From the NCBI GenBank assembly GCA_002299675.1, contig DBOW01000102.1, forward strand, positions 1,184 to 8,155: DNA of 6,972 bases. The letters are read 5' to 3'. The first letter of the stretch is position 1; each line of letters starts with the position of its first letter. The position numbers and the translations under genes were made by a program. The stretch is from Solobacterium sp. UBA636 (lineage in GTDB: Bacteria; Bacillota_I; Bacilli_A; Erysipelotrichales; Erysipelotrichaceae). The notes under the pieces were generated by a model. The model was not told where the DNA came from and made no database searches. It saw only the letters and a list, made by a program, of their open reading frames with translations. Shown piece by piece: positions 1 to 5,653 of this stretch.

Positions 1-33
1 GTAAAAATATTAATGAAAGGAATACAAAAGTAA
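1..33 (+). CDS. possible 3' end of an upstream gene
   Basis: Frame 1 is open from the window edge and reads VKILMKGIQK before a TAA at 31-33. That stop shares its last base with the hypB start codon (TAATG), an arrangement typical of translationally coupled genes in an operon. Only ten residues are visible, so no family can be assigned. Frame 3, the hypB frame, is also open to the window edge, so an open frame this short is weak evidence. The case rests mainly on the stop/start overlap. Confidence 0.4.
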   Translation, partial: VKILMKGIQK

Positions 34-701
34 TGAAGGATGTAAGAATTATTGAAATCAAGGAAAGCGTATTTGCCGATAATGATCACCAGGCAGATAT
101 ACTTCGGAAGGATTTAAAGGAAAAAGGGGTATTTCTGTTAAATCTGATGTCTTCACCAGGATCTGGAAAAACCACGTTATTAAAAGGTACTATTGAAGCA
201 CTGAAGAAAGAACTCAGAATTGGTGTTATGGAAGCGGATATAGACTCAGATGTGGATGCCAGAACTATAGCTCAGACTGGTGTTAAGGCGATTCAGCTTC
301 ATACAGGAGGCATGTGTCACCTTGATGCAGATATGACAAGACAGGGTATTGAAGCTCTGGGAATAGAAGATGTTGATCTGGCAATACTGGAAAACGTCGG
401 TAACCTTGTCTGTCCGGCAGAGTTTGATACCGGAGCCCTCAGTAATGTCATGATTCTTTCTGTTCCTGAAGGTCATGATAAGCCATTGAAGTATCCGCTG
501 ATGTTTCAGATCTGCGATGCAGTACTTATAAATAAGATTGATGTACTTCCATATTTTGATTTTGATATGGAGCTGGTAAAGGAATATATTCATATGCGCA
601 ACCCAAAGGCTGAAATTTTCCCAATCTGTGCCAAAACAGGAGAAGGAATCAGCGAATGGGCCAGATGGCTGAAAGAAAAAGTACTTAGTGTAAAAAAATA
701 G
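33..701 (+). CDS. hypB: HypB, nickel-insertion GTPase
   Basis: HypB is a cytoplasmic SIMIBI-class GTPase that works with HypA to deliver nickel to enzyme precursors, classically [NiFe]-hydrogenase and in some bacteria urease. The 222-aa product shows a P-loop (SPGSGKTT, residues 41-48), the switch-like EADIDSD (67-73), NKID guanine specificity (167-170) and AKTGEG (200-205). The G-domain metal site is intact: C95 and H96 in GGMCHLDA, and C127 in NLVCPAEFD, with the 32-residue C-to-C spacing of E. coli HypB. It lacks the His-rich N-terminal nickel-storage tail seen in some homologues. The start fits because the protein opens directly into the usual short HypB lead-in, with AAAGGA at 17-22 upstream. 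It is the first full gene of a three-gene operon that ends with hypA. The target enzyme is not in the window. Confidence 0.95.
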   Translation: MKDVRIIEIKESVFADNDHQADILRKDLKEKGVFLLNLMSSPGSGKTTLLKGTIEALKKELRIGVMEADIDSDVDARTIAQTGVKAIQLHTGGMCHLDADMTRQGIEALGIEDVDLAILENVGNLVCPAEFDTGALSNVMILSVPEGHDKPLKYPLMFQICDAVLINKIDVLPYFDFDMELVKEYIHMRNPKAEIFPICAKTGEGISEWARWLKEKVLSVKK

Positions 702-704
702 GAG
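700..704 (+). promoter_or_regulatory. ribosome binding site of the oxidoreductase gene
   Basis: AGGAG lies 6 nt before the ATG at 711 and overlaps the TAG stop of hypB (699-701). This fixes the start of the large oxidoreductase gene and ties its translation closely to hypB. Confidence 0.8.
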
Positions 705-710
705 AACAAT

Positions 711-3494
711 ATGAAAAAGGAACTGGATAAAGAGCTGTACCCGGATTATGAATATCCCAAATATACTCCAGATCTGGAAAAACCATATCGCGAGTCTATC
801 GCAAAGCTTGGTAAAAAGATTACGGATCGTATTCCTCAGAAGCTGGGCTTAAAAAAGATTGAACAGACCGATCCTGAATACTGGGGACTGGCAGCCGTAC
901 TTACAGATGAGGAAGCTGAGCTGGCTTTAAAACTCGGCGTCCGCAAGCCTAAGACGCTTCCGGAAATTGTGAAGCTTTCTGGGATGGAGGAGAAGAAGTG
1001 TGAAGCACTTCTGGAGGAAATGTCCCGCAAAGGACTTCTGGAATATAACTGGGAGAATCCAAAACGTGAGAAGCAGTATGTTCTACCTATGTATGTGCCT
1101 GGCTGTGCTGAATTTTTTAATATGAATGCCAGCATACTGAAATCTAATCCGGAAATGGGAACCTTCTTTGAACATATGTCCCGTCTGCCGCTGGAGAAGA
1201 TTACACCTTTTGTGCCTGAAGGTGGTGCGGGTATCGGTATGCATGTAATACCGGTGGAAAAGGCTATTGAAATGGAGAATGAATCTATTGACCTGGAACA
1301 TATTTCTTACTGGCTGGATAAATATGAAGGCAAATATGCTGCCAGCCCATGTTCCTGCCGCCGTTCCCGTCTGACTCATGATGAGGGCTGTGGCGATGAT
1401 CCAGAGGGCTGGTGCATTGCGGTTGGCGATATGGCAGATTACGTTGTAGAAACGCAGAAGGATGGCCATTATATAACTAAGGAACAGGCTCTGGAGATTT
1501 TTAAACAGGCTGAGGATAATGGTTTTGTGCATCAGATTACTAATATTGATGGTAAGAACAAGATTTTTGCCATCTGTAACTGCAATGTCAATGTCTGTTA
1601 TGCGCTTCGTACATCCCAGCTGTTTAATACACCTAATATGTCCCGTTCGGCCTATATAGCCAAAGTTGAGACGGCAAACTGTGTTGCCTGCGGCAAATGT
1701 GTAGAAAGCTGCCCGGCTGGCGCGGTAAAACTGGGCCAGAAGCTCTGTGATAAACAGGGCTGTCAGATAAGCTATCCAAGAATGCCTCTTCCTGGTTCTC
1801 AGCCATGGGGTGAGCATATGTGGAGCCATAATTACCGGGATGTAAACCGTATTAACTGTTATGACACAGGAACTGCACCATGTAAAACAGCCTGTCCTGC
1901 TCATATTGCCATTCAGGGTTATCTAAAACTGGCAAAAGAGGGTCGATACGAAGAAGCTCTGGCCCTGATTAAGAAAGATAATCCGCTTCCGGCAGTATGT
2001 GGCCGTGTATGTAATAAACGCTGTGAAGACGCATGTACAAGAGGTACAATCGATGAAGCGGTTGCGATTGATGACGTAAAGCGCTTTATTGCGGAAAGAG
2101 ATCTTAATTCAGATACACGTTATATTCCAAAACCAGTCATTCCTTCACTTAGAGGTGGCTTTGATGAGAAGATTGCGATTATTGGTTCTGGTCCGGCTGG
2201 TCTTTCGTGCGCCTATTATCTGGCTTTAACGGGCTATAAACCAACCATTTTTGAGAAAAACCAGGAGCCAGGCGGAATGCTGCGTTATGGTATTCCTTCA
2301 TATAAACTGGAAAAAGATCTTCTTGCGGCAGAAATCGATGTTATCAAAGAAATGGGTGTTGAAATACGCTGTGGCGTAGAAGTTGGCAAGGATATTACTA
2401 TAGAAGAACTTAGAAAACAGGGCTACAAAGGTTTTTATGCAGCCATAGGCTGTCAGAAGGGCCGTAAGCCAGGCATTAAAAACGAAGATGCCGAAGGGGT
2501 TTATACAGCTGTTGATTTCCTGAAAGAGGCAGGAAGCAGGGAAGAATTTGCGTTTAAAGGAAATGTGGTAGTTGTAGGTGGTGGCAATGTGGCGATAGAT
2601 GCTGCAAGAGTTTCTGCCAGATGCACCGCCAACAAGATTTCTATGTTCTGTCTGGAGCCAAGGGATAAAATGCCGGCAAGCGCCGAAGAAATCAAAGAGG
2701 CTTTAGAAGAAGGCATTGAACTAAACTGTGGCTATGGACCTAAAGAAATCATTGAAGAAAACGGCAGTGTAAAAGCTATTGTGTTTAAAAAATGCTTGAG
2801 CGTTTTTGATGCGGAAGGAAGATTCTCTCCACAGTATGATGAAGATGATACTTTGACTGTCGAATGTTCTCATGTGATTTTCTCCGTAGGCCAGGCTGCA
2901 GACTGGGGCAGGCTGCTTGAAGGTCTTGATATAAAGCTTCGTCCAAACGGCACCGCAATTGCCAGCCGTCTGACATATCAAACTTCTGAGAGAGATGTTT
3001 TTGTTGGTGGCGATATTTACAGCGGACCTAAATTTGCGATTGATGCCATAGCTGCAGGAAGAGAAGGAGCTATATCTCTTCACAGATATGTACATGAGCA
3101 CTGTACTTTAACCATCGGCAGAAACCGTCGGGATTATATTGAACTTGATAAAGACAATATCAGTGTAAAGGACTATGATTCAGCTTCACGCCAGATACCA
3201 TCGAAGTTAAAAGAGGAAACTTTGAGTTTCCGTGATCTGTCTTCGAGCTTAACTGAAGAACAGATAAAAAAGGAAACATCCCGCTGTCTGTCCTGTGGTG
3301 CTTCAATTGTAGATCCAAACAAATGTATAGGCTGTGGTATCTGTACAACTAAATGTGTATTTGACGCAATTCATCTGCATCGCGAACTTCCAAATGCATC
3401 AGTTATGCATCCATCGGAAGAAAAACTGAAGTATATTCTGCCAAATATGGTGAAACAGTCAATTAAAGTAAAATTCGCGAATAAAAAAGGTTAA
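711..3494 (+). CDS. multi-[4Fe-4S] FAD/NAD(P) oxidoreductase, GltD/NfnB-like, with N-terminal helical and ferredoxin modules
   Basis: This 927-aa cytoplasmic protein has no signal peptide or membrane segment. Residues about 60-112 resemble a winged-helix fold. Residues 214-296 carry a Cys-rich module (C214, C216, C227, C235, C289, C291, C296), followed by a ferredoxin motif CVACGKCVESCP (324-335). Residues 383-442 match the Fe-S helical domain of glutamate synthase small subunit and dihydropyrimidine dehydrogenase (C383, C391, C395, C430, C434, C438, C442). Next come an FAD dinucleotide fold (GSGPAG, 492-497), an NAD(P) fold (GGGNVA, 623-628), the FAD-closing GGD (766-768), and a C-terminal cluster motif CIGCGICTTKC (872-882) preceded by CLSC. 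The architecture implies electron transfer between NAD(P)H, FAD and several clusters, probably to ferredoxin or a partner enzyme. The substrate is unknown. Lying between hypB and hypA, it probably serves the same nickel-dependent process. It is not a plain GltD, which is roughly half as long. Confidence 0.88.
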   Translation: MKKELDKELYPDYEYPKYTPDLEKPYRESIAKLGKKITDRIPQKLGLKKIEQTDPEYWGLAAVLTDEEAELALKLGVRKPKTLPEIVKLSGMEEKKCEALLEEMSRKGLLEYNWENPKREKQYVLPMYVPGCAEFFNMNASILKSNPEMGTFFEHMSRLPLEKITPFVPEGGAGIGMHVIPVEKAIEMENESIDLEHISYWLDKYEGKYAASPCSCRRSRLTHDEGCGDDPEGWCIAVGDMADYVVETQKDGHYITKEQALEIFKQAEDNGFVHQITNIDGKNKIFAICNCNVNVCYALRTSQLFNTPNMSRSAYIAKVETANCVACGKCVESCPAGAVKLGQKLCDKQGCQISYPRMPLPGSQPWGEHMWSHNYRDVNRINCYDTGTAPCKTACPAHIAIQGYLKLAKEGRYEEALALIKKDNPLPAVCGRVCNKRCEDACTRGTIDEAVAIDDVKRFIAERDLNSDTRYIPKPVIPSLRGGFDEKIAIIGSGPAGLSCAYYLALTGYKPTIFEKNQEPGGMLRYGIPSYKLEKDLLAAEIDVIKEMGVEIRCGVEVGKDITIEELRKQGYKGFYAAIGCQKGRKPGIKNEDAEGVYTAVDFLKEAGSREEFAFKGNVVVVGGGNVAIDAARVSARCTANKISMFCLEPRDKMPASAEEIKEALEEGIELNCGYGPKEIIEENGSVKAIVFKKCLSVFDAEGRFSPQYDEDDTLTVECSHVIFSVGQAADWGRLLEGLDIKLRPNGTAIASRLTYQTSERDVFVGGDIYSGPKFAIDAIAAGREGAISLHRYVHEHCTLTIGRNRRDYIELDKDNISVKDYDSASRQIPSKLKEETLSFRDLSSSLTEEQIKKETSRCLSCGASIVDPNKCIGCGICTTKCVFDAIHLHRELPNASVMHPSEEKLKYILPNMVKQSIKVKFANKKG
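3487..3490 (+). promoter_or_regulatory. ribosome binding site of hypA
   Basis: AAGG within AAAAAAGG lies 9 nt before the hypA ATG at 3500. It sits inside the last codons of the oxidoreductase gene, whose stop is at 3492-3494, and so supports co-translation of the two genes. Confidence 0.6.
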
Positions 3495-3499
3495 ATAAT

Positions 3500-3844
3500 A
3501 TGCACGAGCTGGGTGTAACCTTTCATATTATGGACCATGTGCAGAAGGTAGCTGAGGAAAATGGTGTAAGCAGAGTCAATAAAGTAGTACTCGAGCTGGG
3601 TGAGGTTTCAACAGTTATTGAATCCTATCTGCAGAACTGCTGGAAATGGGCAACAAAGAAAAGAGAAATGTTTGATAATTGTCAACTGGTTGTAGAAAAC
3701 CTTCCCGCCATAAGCTATTGTGAAGACTGTAAAGAAAGCTATTCTACTTTGCAGCATGGAAAAATTTGTCCAAACTGCGGCAGTGAGCATACTTATCTTC
3801 TTCAGGGTAATGAATTTATTATTAAAGAGATAGAAGTAGAATAA
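3500..3844 (+). CDS. hypA: HypA, nickel metallochaperone
   Basis: HypA binds nickel through its N-terminal Met-His-Glu and passes it, with HypB, to the target apo-enzyme. A zinc site holds the fold. The 114-aa product is of normal family length, starts MHEL (H2 and E3 present), and has both zinc CxxC pairs (C74/C77 in CEDC and C90/C93 in CPNC). The N-terminal stretch GVTFHI differs from the SLxxxI-type sequence of proteobacterial HypA. From memory, this form and the LQGNEFIIKEIE ending are typical of a HypA group in anaerobic Firmicutes. It is the last gene of the operon, 5 nt after the oxidoreductase stop and 13 nt before a hairpin terminator. The identification is secure, but the client enzyme is not known from this window. 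Confidence 0.95.
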   Translation: MHELGVTFHIMDHVQKVAEENGVSRVNKVVLELGEVSTVIESYLQNCWKWATKKREMFDNCQLVVENLPAISYCEDCKESYSTLQHGKICPNCGSEHTYLLQGNEFIIKEIEVE

Positions 3845-3857
3845 ATATAATTGACTA

Positions 3858-3886
3858 TTTAAAACTCCCATGATGGGAGTTTTAAA
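3858..3886 (+). terminator. hairpin terminator after hypA, probably bidirectional
   Basis: A perfect inverted repeat begins 13 nt after the hypA stop. Its 13-bp stem pairs 3858-3870 with 3874-3886, with core CTCCCA/TGGGAG and a 3-nt TGA loop. The A/T-rich arms give a T-run on either strand (GTTTT on +, and the complement of AAAAC on -). It should end the hypB-oxidoreductase-hypA transcript. The U-tract is short and partly within the stem, so efficiency is uncertain. Confidence 0.8.
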
Positions 3887-4002
3887 ATGTGAACCTCTAT
3901 AAAAAGAGCCTGATAAAATCTTTTGCCCAGTTCAAGAACCAGGGAACTATTGAATCAGGAGTATCTTAAACAGACATGTCTGGTGAAACATGCATAGATG
4001 AG

Positions 4003-4034
4003 GAAAATAAAAAGCTCAGTATTAGCTGAGCTTT
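4003..4034 (-). terminator. Rho-independent terminator of the 97-aa protein gene
   Basis: AAAGCTCAG (4011-4019) pairs perfectly with CTGAGCTTT (4026-4034) around a 6-nt loop. Read on the minus strand, the stem is followed by a T-rich run (TTATTTTCC), the standard intrinsic terminator form. The stem's 5' arm on the minus strand includes two bases of the stop codon at 4035-4033, so transcript release would follow directly on the end of translation. Confidence 0.85.
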
Positions 4035-4326
4035 AGTAAGAGAGCCTTACTTCTTCGAAGACTCTCTGTCTTTCTTCTTTAGTGCCAAATACTCTTTTGT
4101 CGATGAATCTGGCAGTAGCTGAAGCGTTTAATGCTTCATCACCTTCATTGGACTTGCCAATGAATTCTGCATAGTTGGCGATGAATGCCATCTCGTTTAA
4201 GAATGCAGTGGTGTTTTCTCTGTTGTTCCATCTATCTCTTATAAAATCAGCACGAATCGCAGCGTTTGGATTGGCAGCGATGAAGTTTCTGTATGTGTCA
4301 TGTACTAAGTTTTCAAATATTTTCAT
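4033..4326 (-). CDS. uncharacterised 97-aa soluble protein
   Basis: I do not recognise this family. The product begins MKIFENLVHDTYRNFI. It appears soluble and mainly helical, has no cysteine, one tryptophan, no signal peptide or membrane segment, and is rich in Ala, Asn, Phe, Arg and Glu. The ATG at 4326 is preferred over a GTG at 4344 because GGAGG (4338-4342) lies 11 nt upstream of the ATG, whereas the GTG itself overlaps that site. The gene is monocistronic, with a good promoter (-35 4373-4378, -10 4351-4356) and a terminator touching its stop. Codon choice is distinctive: Asn is AAC 9 times and AAT twice, and Phe is TTC 6 times and TTT 3 times. The flanking genes lean to T-ending codons. 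In low-GC Firmicutes that bias marks strong expression, so I infer an abundant small protein. Its function is unknown. Confidence 0.85.
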   Translation of the reverse strand: MKIFENLVHDTYRNFIAANPNAAIRADFIRDRWNNRENTTAFLNEMAFIANYAEFIGKSNEGDEALNASATARFIDKRVFGTKEERQRVFEEVRLSY

Positions 4327-4337
4327 GTGTTTTTTTA

Positions 4338-4342
4338 CCTCC
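4338..4342 (-). promoter_or_regulatory. strong ribosome binding site of the 97-aa protein gene
   Basis: On the minus strand this reads GGAGG, 11 nt before the ATG at 4326. It decides the start: an in-frame GTG at 4344 overlaps the site and so cannot use it. Confidence 0.8.
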
Positions 4343-4350
4343 ACAATTTA

Positions 4351-4378
4351 AGTATAAATCAATAAAAAATGTTGTAAA
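4351..4378 (-). promoter_or_regulatory. sigma-A type promoter of the 97-aa protein gene
   Basis: On the minus strand, TTTACA (4378-4373) and TATACT (4356-4351) are separated by 16 bp, each one base from the sigma-A consensus hexamer. A start near 4344 would give a leader of about 18 nt containing only the GGAGG site. The -35 box ends 3 bp from cre-like site 1. Confidence 0.7.
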
Positions 4379-4381
4379 GGT

Positions 4382-4396
4382 GTGAAAACGTATACA
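4382..4396. promoter_or_regulatory. cre-like operator 1 (CcpA/LacI-family site)
   Basis: GTGAAAACGTATACA matches 14 of 15 positions of the catabolite-responsive element consensus WTGNAANCGNWNNCW, failing only at the first W. It lies in the divergent promoter region, centred about 46 bp upstream of the inferred start of the minus-strand gene and about 61 bp upstream of that of the fumarase operon. A LacI-family regulator other than CcpA could also use it. Confidence 0.6.
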
Positions 4397-4401
4397 GTGA
4401 A

Positions 4402-4416
4402 ATGTAATCGTTTACT
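4402..4416. promoter_or_regulatory. cre-like operator 2 (CcpA/LacI-family site)
   Basis: ATGTAATCGTTTACT matches the cre consensus WTGNAANCGNWNNCW at all 15 positions and is close to palindromic (GTAA...TTAC). Its central CG (4409-4410) is exactly 20 bp from that of site 1, about two helical turns, so two dimers would sit on the same face of the DNA. It directly abuts the weak -35 of the fumarase operon promoter, at about -41. Confidence 0.7.
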
Positions 4417-4444
4417 ATGATAAAAAAGTTTTGTTTTGTATAAT
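4417..4444 (+). promoter_or_regulatory. promoter of the DUF1622-fumarase-malic enzyme operon
   Basis: A perfect TATAAT -10 (4439-4444) lies 31 bp before the ATG at 4476. The best -35 is ATGATA (4417-4422, 4 of 6 matches, 16-bp spacer). This weak -35 directly beside cre-like site 2 fits a promoter whose output depends on a bound regulator. The inferred start is near 4451. Confidence 0.65.
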
Positions 4445-4475
4445 AAATTAAGTAAATTTAGAAGGAAAAATAGTT

Positions 4476-4826
4476 ATGGAATTTGTGATTGAAAGCTTGG
4501 AACTTATATTGGAGTATATTACTCAGCTGGGTATTCTGTTATTTGAATATGTAGGCGTTGGTATTATCGTTGTTTCCTGTATCTATGGCTTAATGAAATA
4601 TTTAAGACATGATGAGGACACCCGAATTACTTTAGCCAAGGGCCTGGCAATGGGACTGGAGTTTAAGCTTGGAAGTGAGATTCTGCGTACCGTAATTGTC
4701 AGAGAATGGAAAGAGATTTCGATTGTTGCGGGTATTATTCTTTTAAGAGCCACGCTCACTTTCCTGATTCACTGGGAAATTAAGCAGGAAGAAAAGGATG
4801 CGCTTGAACACAAATGCGAGAAGTAA
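4476..4826 (+). CDS. DUF1622-family small membrane protein
   Basis: The 116-aa product has a hydrophobic segment at about 17-41, an amphipathic to hydrophobic stretch at 53-75 with the pattern LAKGLAMGLEFKLGSEILRT, and a further segment at about 81-100 with the motif IILLRATLTFLIHWEI. These two conserved stretches are what I recognise as the DUF1622 signature, an integral membrane family of unknown function. The charged C-terminus (EIKQEEKDALEHKCEK) is probably cytoplasmic. AAGGA (4462-4466), 9 nt before the ATG, supports the start. The gene leads a four-gene operon, and its last 13 nt overlap the start of fumarase alpha. A role linked to dicarboxylate metabolism can be guessed from position only. 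Confidence 0.85.
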   Translation: MEFVIESLELILEYITQLGILLFEYVGVGIIVVSCIYGLMKYLRHDEDTRITLAKGLAMGLEFKLGSEILRTVIVREWKEISIVAGIILLRATLTFLIHWEIKQEEKDALEHKCEK

Positions 4827-5653
4827 ATGTTAAGTTAATTAATGAAAAGATATATGAGGCTTTCAGTGAGCTTTGTTTTAAGTATGAAGATGATACAAAG
4901 AACAAGATAGAAAAAGCTTATGAAACAAGTACCGGAAGAGAAAAGAAGGTTCTTGAGCTTTTGATGGAAAATGAAAAAGAGGCTTATGAAAAGCGTGTTC
5001 CTTTATGTCAGGATACTGGCATGGCGGTTGTAAAGCTGGAAATAGGTCAGGATGTTCATATGACAGATGGAAACATTGCTGAAGCTGTAAATGAGGCGGT
5101 AAGAAAAGCCTATAAAGATTCTTATCTTCGTTTATCGGTGGTTGATGATCCTTTGTTTGAAAGAAAGAATACAAAAGACAATACACCAGCGTTAATAACT
5201 TATGAAATAGTACCTGGTGATAAGGTCAAAGTATACTGTATGGCCAAGGGCTTTGGCAGTGAAAATGCTTCAAGGCTGATTATGTTAAATCCCAGTGATG
5301 GTGTTGAGGGAATTAAAAGAGAAGTGCTGAACTGTGTTAGGGAAAAGGGAGCCAATGCCTGTCCGCCTTTAAGCATTGGTATTGGAATCGGCGGCAGTTT
5401 TGATAAGGTGGCATATCTGGCCAAGAAAGCTTTATTAAGAGAAGAAGAATATAACGGCGATGAAAGGTACAGGAAACTGGAAATCGAGCTTAAGGATATG
5501 ATTAATGAACTTGGTATAGGTCCAGCTGGTTTAAAGGGAAACAATACCTGTCTGAGTGTTAAAATCGAGTATTATCCAACACATATTGCGGGACTTCCTT
5601 TTGCGATAAATGTAAACTGTCACGCAGTGAGAAAGGCGGTATTTGTGATATGA
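4814..5653 (+). CDS. class I fumarase (fumarate hydratase) alpha subunit
   Basis: This is the N-terminal, cluster-bearing subunit of the oxygen-sensitive [4Fe-4S] fumarate hydratase, which interconverts fumarate and malate in the cytoplasm. The 279-aa product has the three cluster cysteines in family context: C65 (PLCQDTGM), C183 (NACPP) and C269 (NVNCHA). It also has the substrate-pocket motifs SVVDDPL (108-114), KDNTPA (121-126), KGFGSENAS (145-153) and GIGIGGSFDK (189-198), followed by LAKKALLRE. The opening MREV fits the family start although no strong ribosome site is present. Its ATG lies inside the DUF1622 gene (13-nt overlap), so translation is probably coupled. The homologous L-tartrate dehydratase alpha (TtdA) is the main alternative. 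The malic enzyme downstream favours fumarase. Confidence 0.92.
   Translation: MREVNVKLINEKIYEAFSELCFKYEDDTKNKIEKAYETSTGREKKVLELLMENEKEAYEKRVPLCQDTGMAVVKLEIGQDVHMTDGNIAEAVNEAVRKAYKDSYLRLSVVDDPLFERKNTKDNTPALITYEIVPGDKVKVYCMAKGFGSENASRLIMLNPSDGVEGIKREVLNCVREKGANACPPLSIGIGIGGSFDKVAYLAKKALLREEEYNGDERYRKLEIELKDMINELGIGPAGLKGNNTCLSVKIEYYPTHIAGLPFAINVNCHAVRKAVFVI

Noticed and set aside
1083..1904. 273-codon minus-strand open frame opposite the oxidoreductase gene
   Set aside because: It lies wholly antisense to a well-supported gene, its translation has no recognisable motif and an odd composition, and no convincing ribosome site was seen. It is a shadow frame.
711..3494. Plain glutamate synthase small subunit (GltD)
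   Set aside because: Only the central part resembles GltD. The protein is about twice as long, has extra ferredoxin modules at both ends, and no glutamate synthase large subunit gene is nearby.
3889..3969. 26-codon frame starting at GTG between the two terminators
   Set aside because: It has no ribosome site or promoter and no recognisable similarity. It could be a gene remnant but cannot be supported.
3971..3982. Perfect 12-bp palindrome CAGACATGTCTG
   Set aside because: About one or two perfect 12-bp palindromes are expected by chance in a window this long, and it lies downstream of genes on both sides rather than near a promoter.
4327..4344. GTG start at 4344 adding six residues to the 97-aa protein
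   Set aside because: The GTG overlaps the GGAGG ribosome site that serves the ATG at 4326, and the inferred transcript starts at about the same position.
4878..5544. Minus-strand open frames (4878-5186 and 5200-5544) opposite fumarase alpha
   Set aside because: Both are antisense to a clear enzyme gene and have low-complexity Ser/Leu/Pro-rich translations typical of shadow frames.
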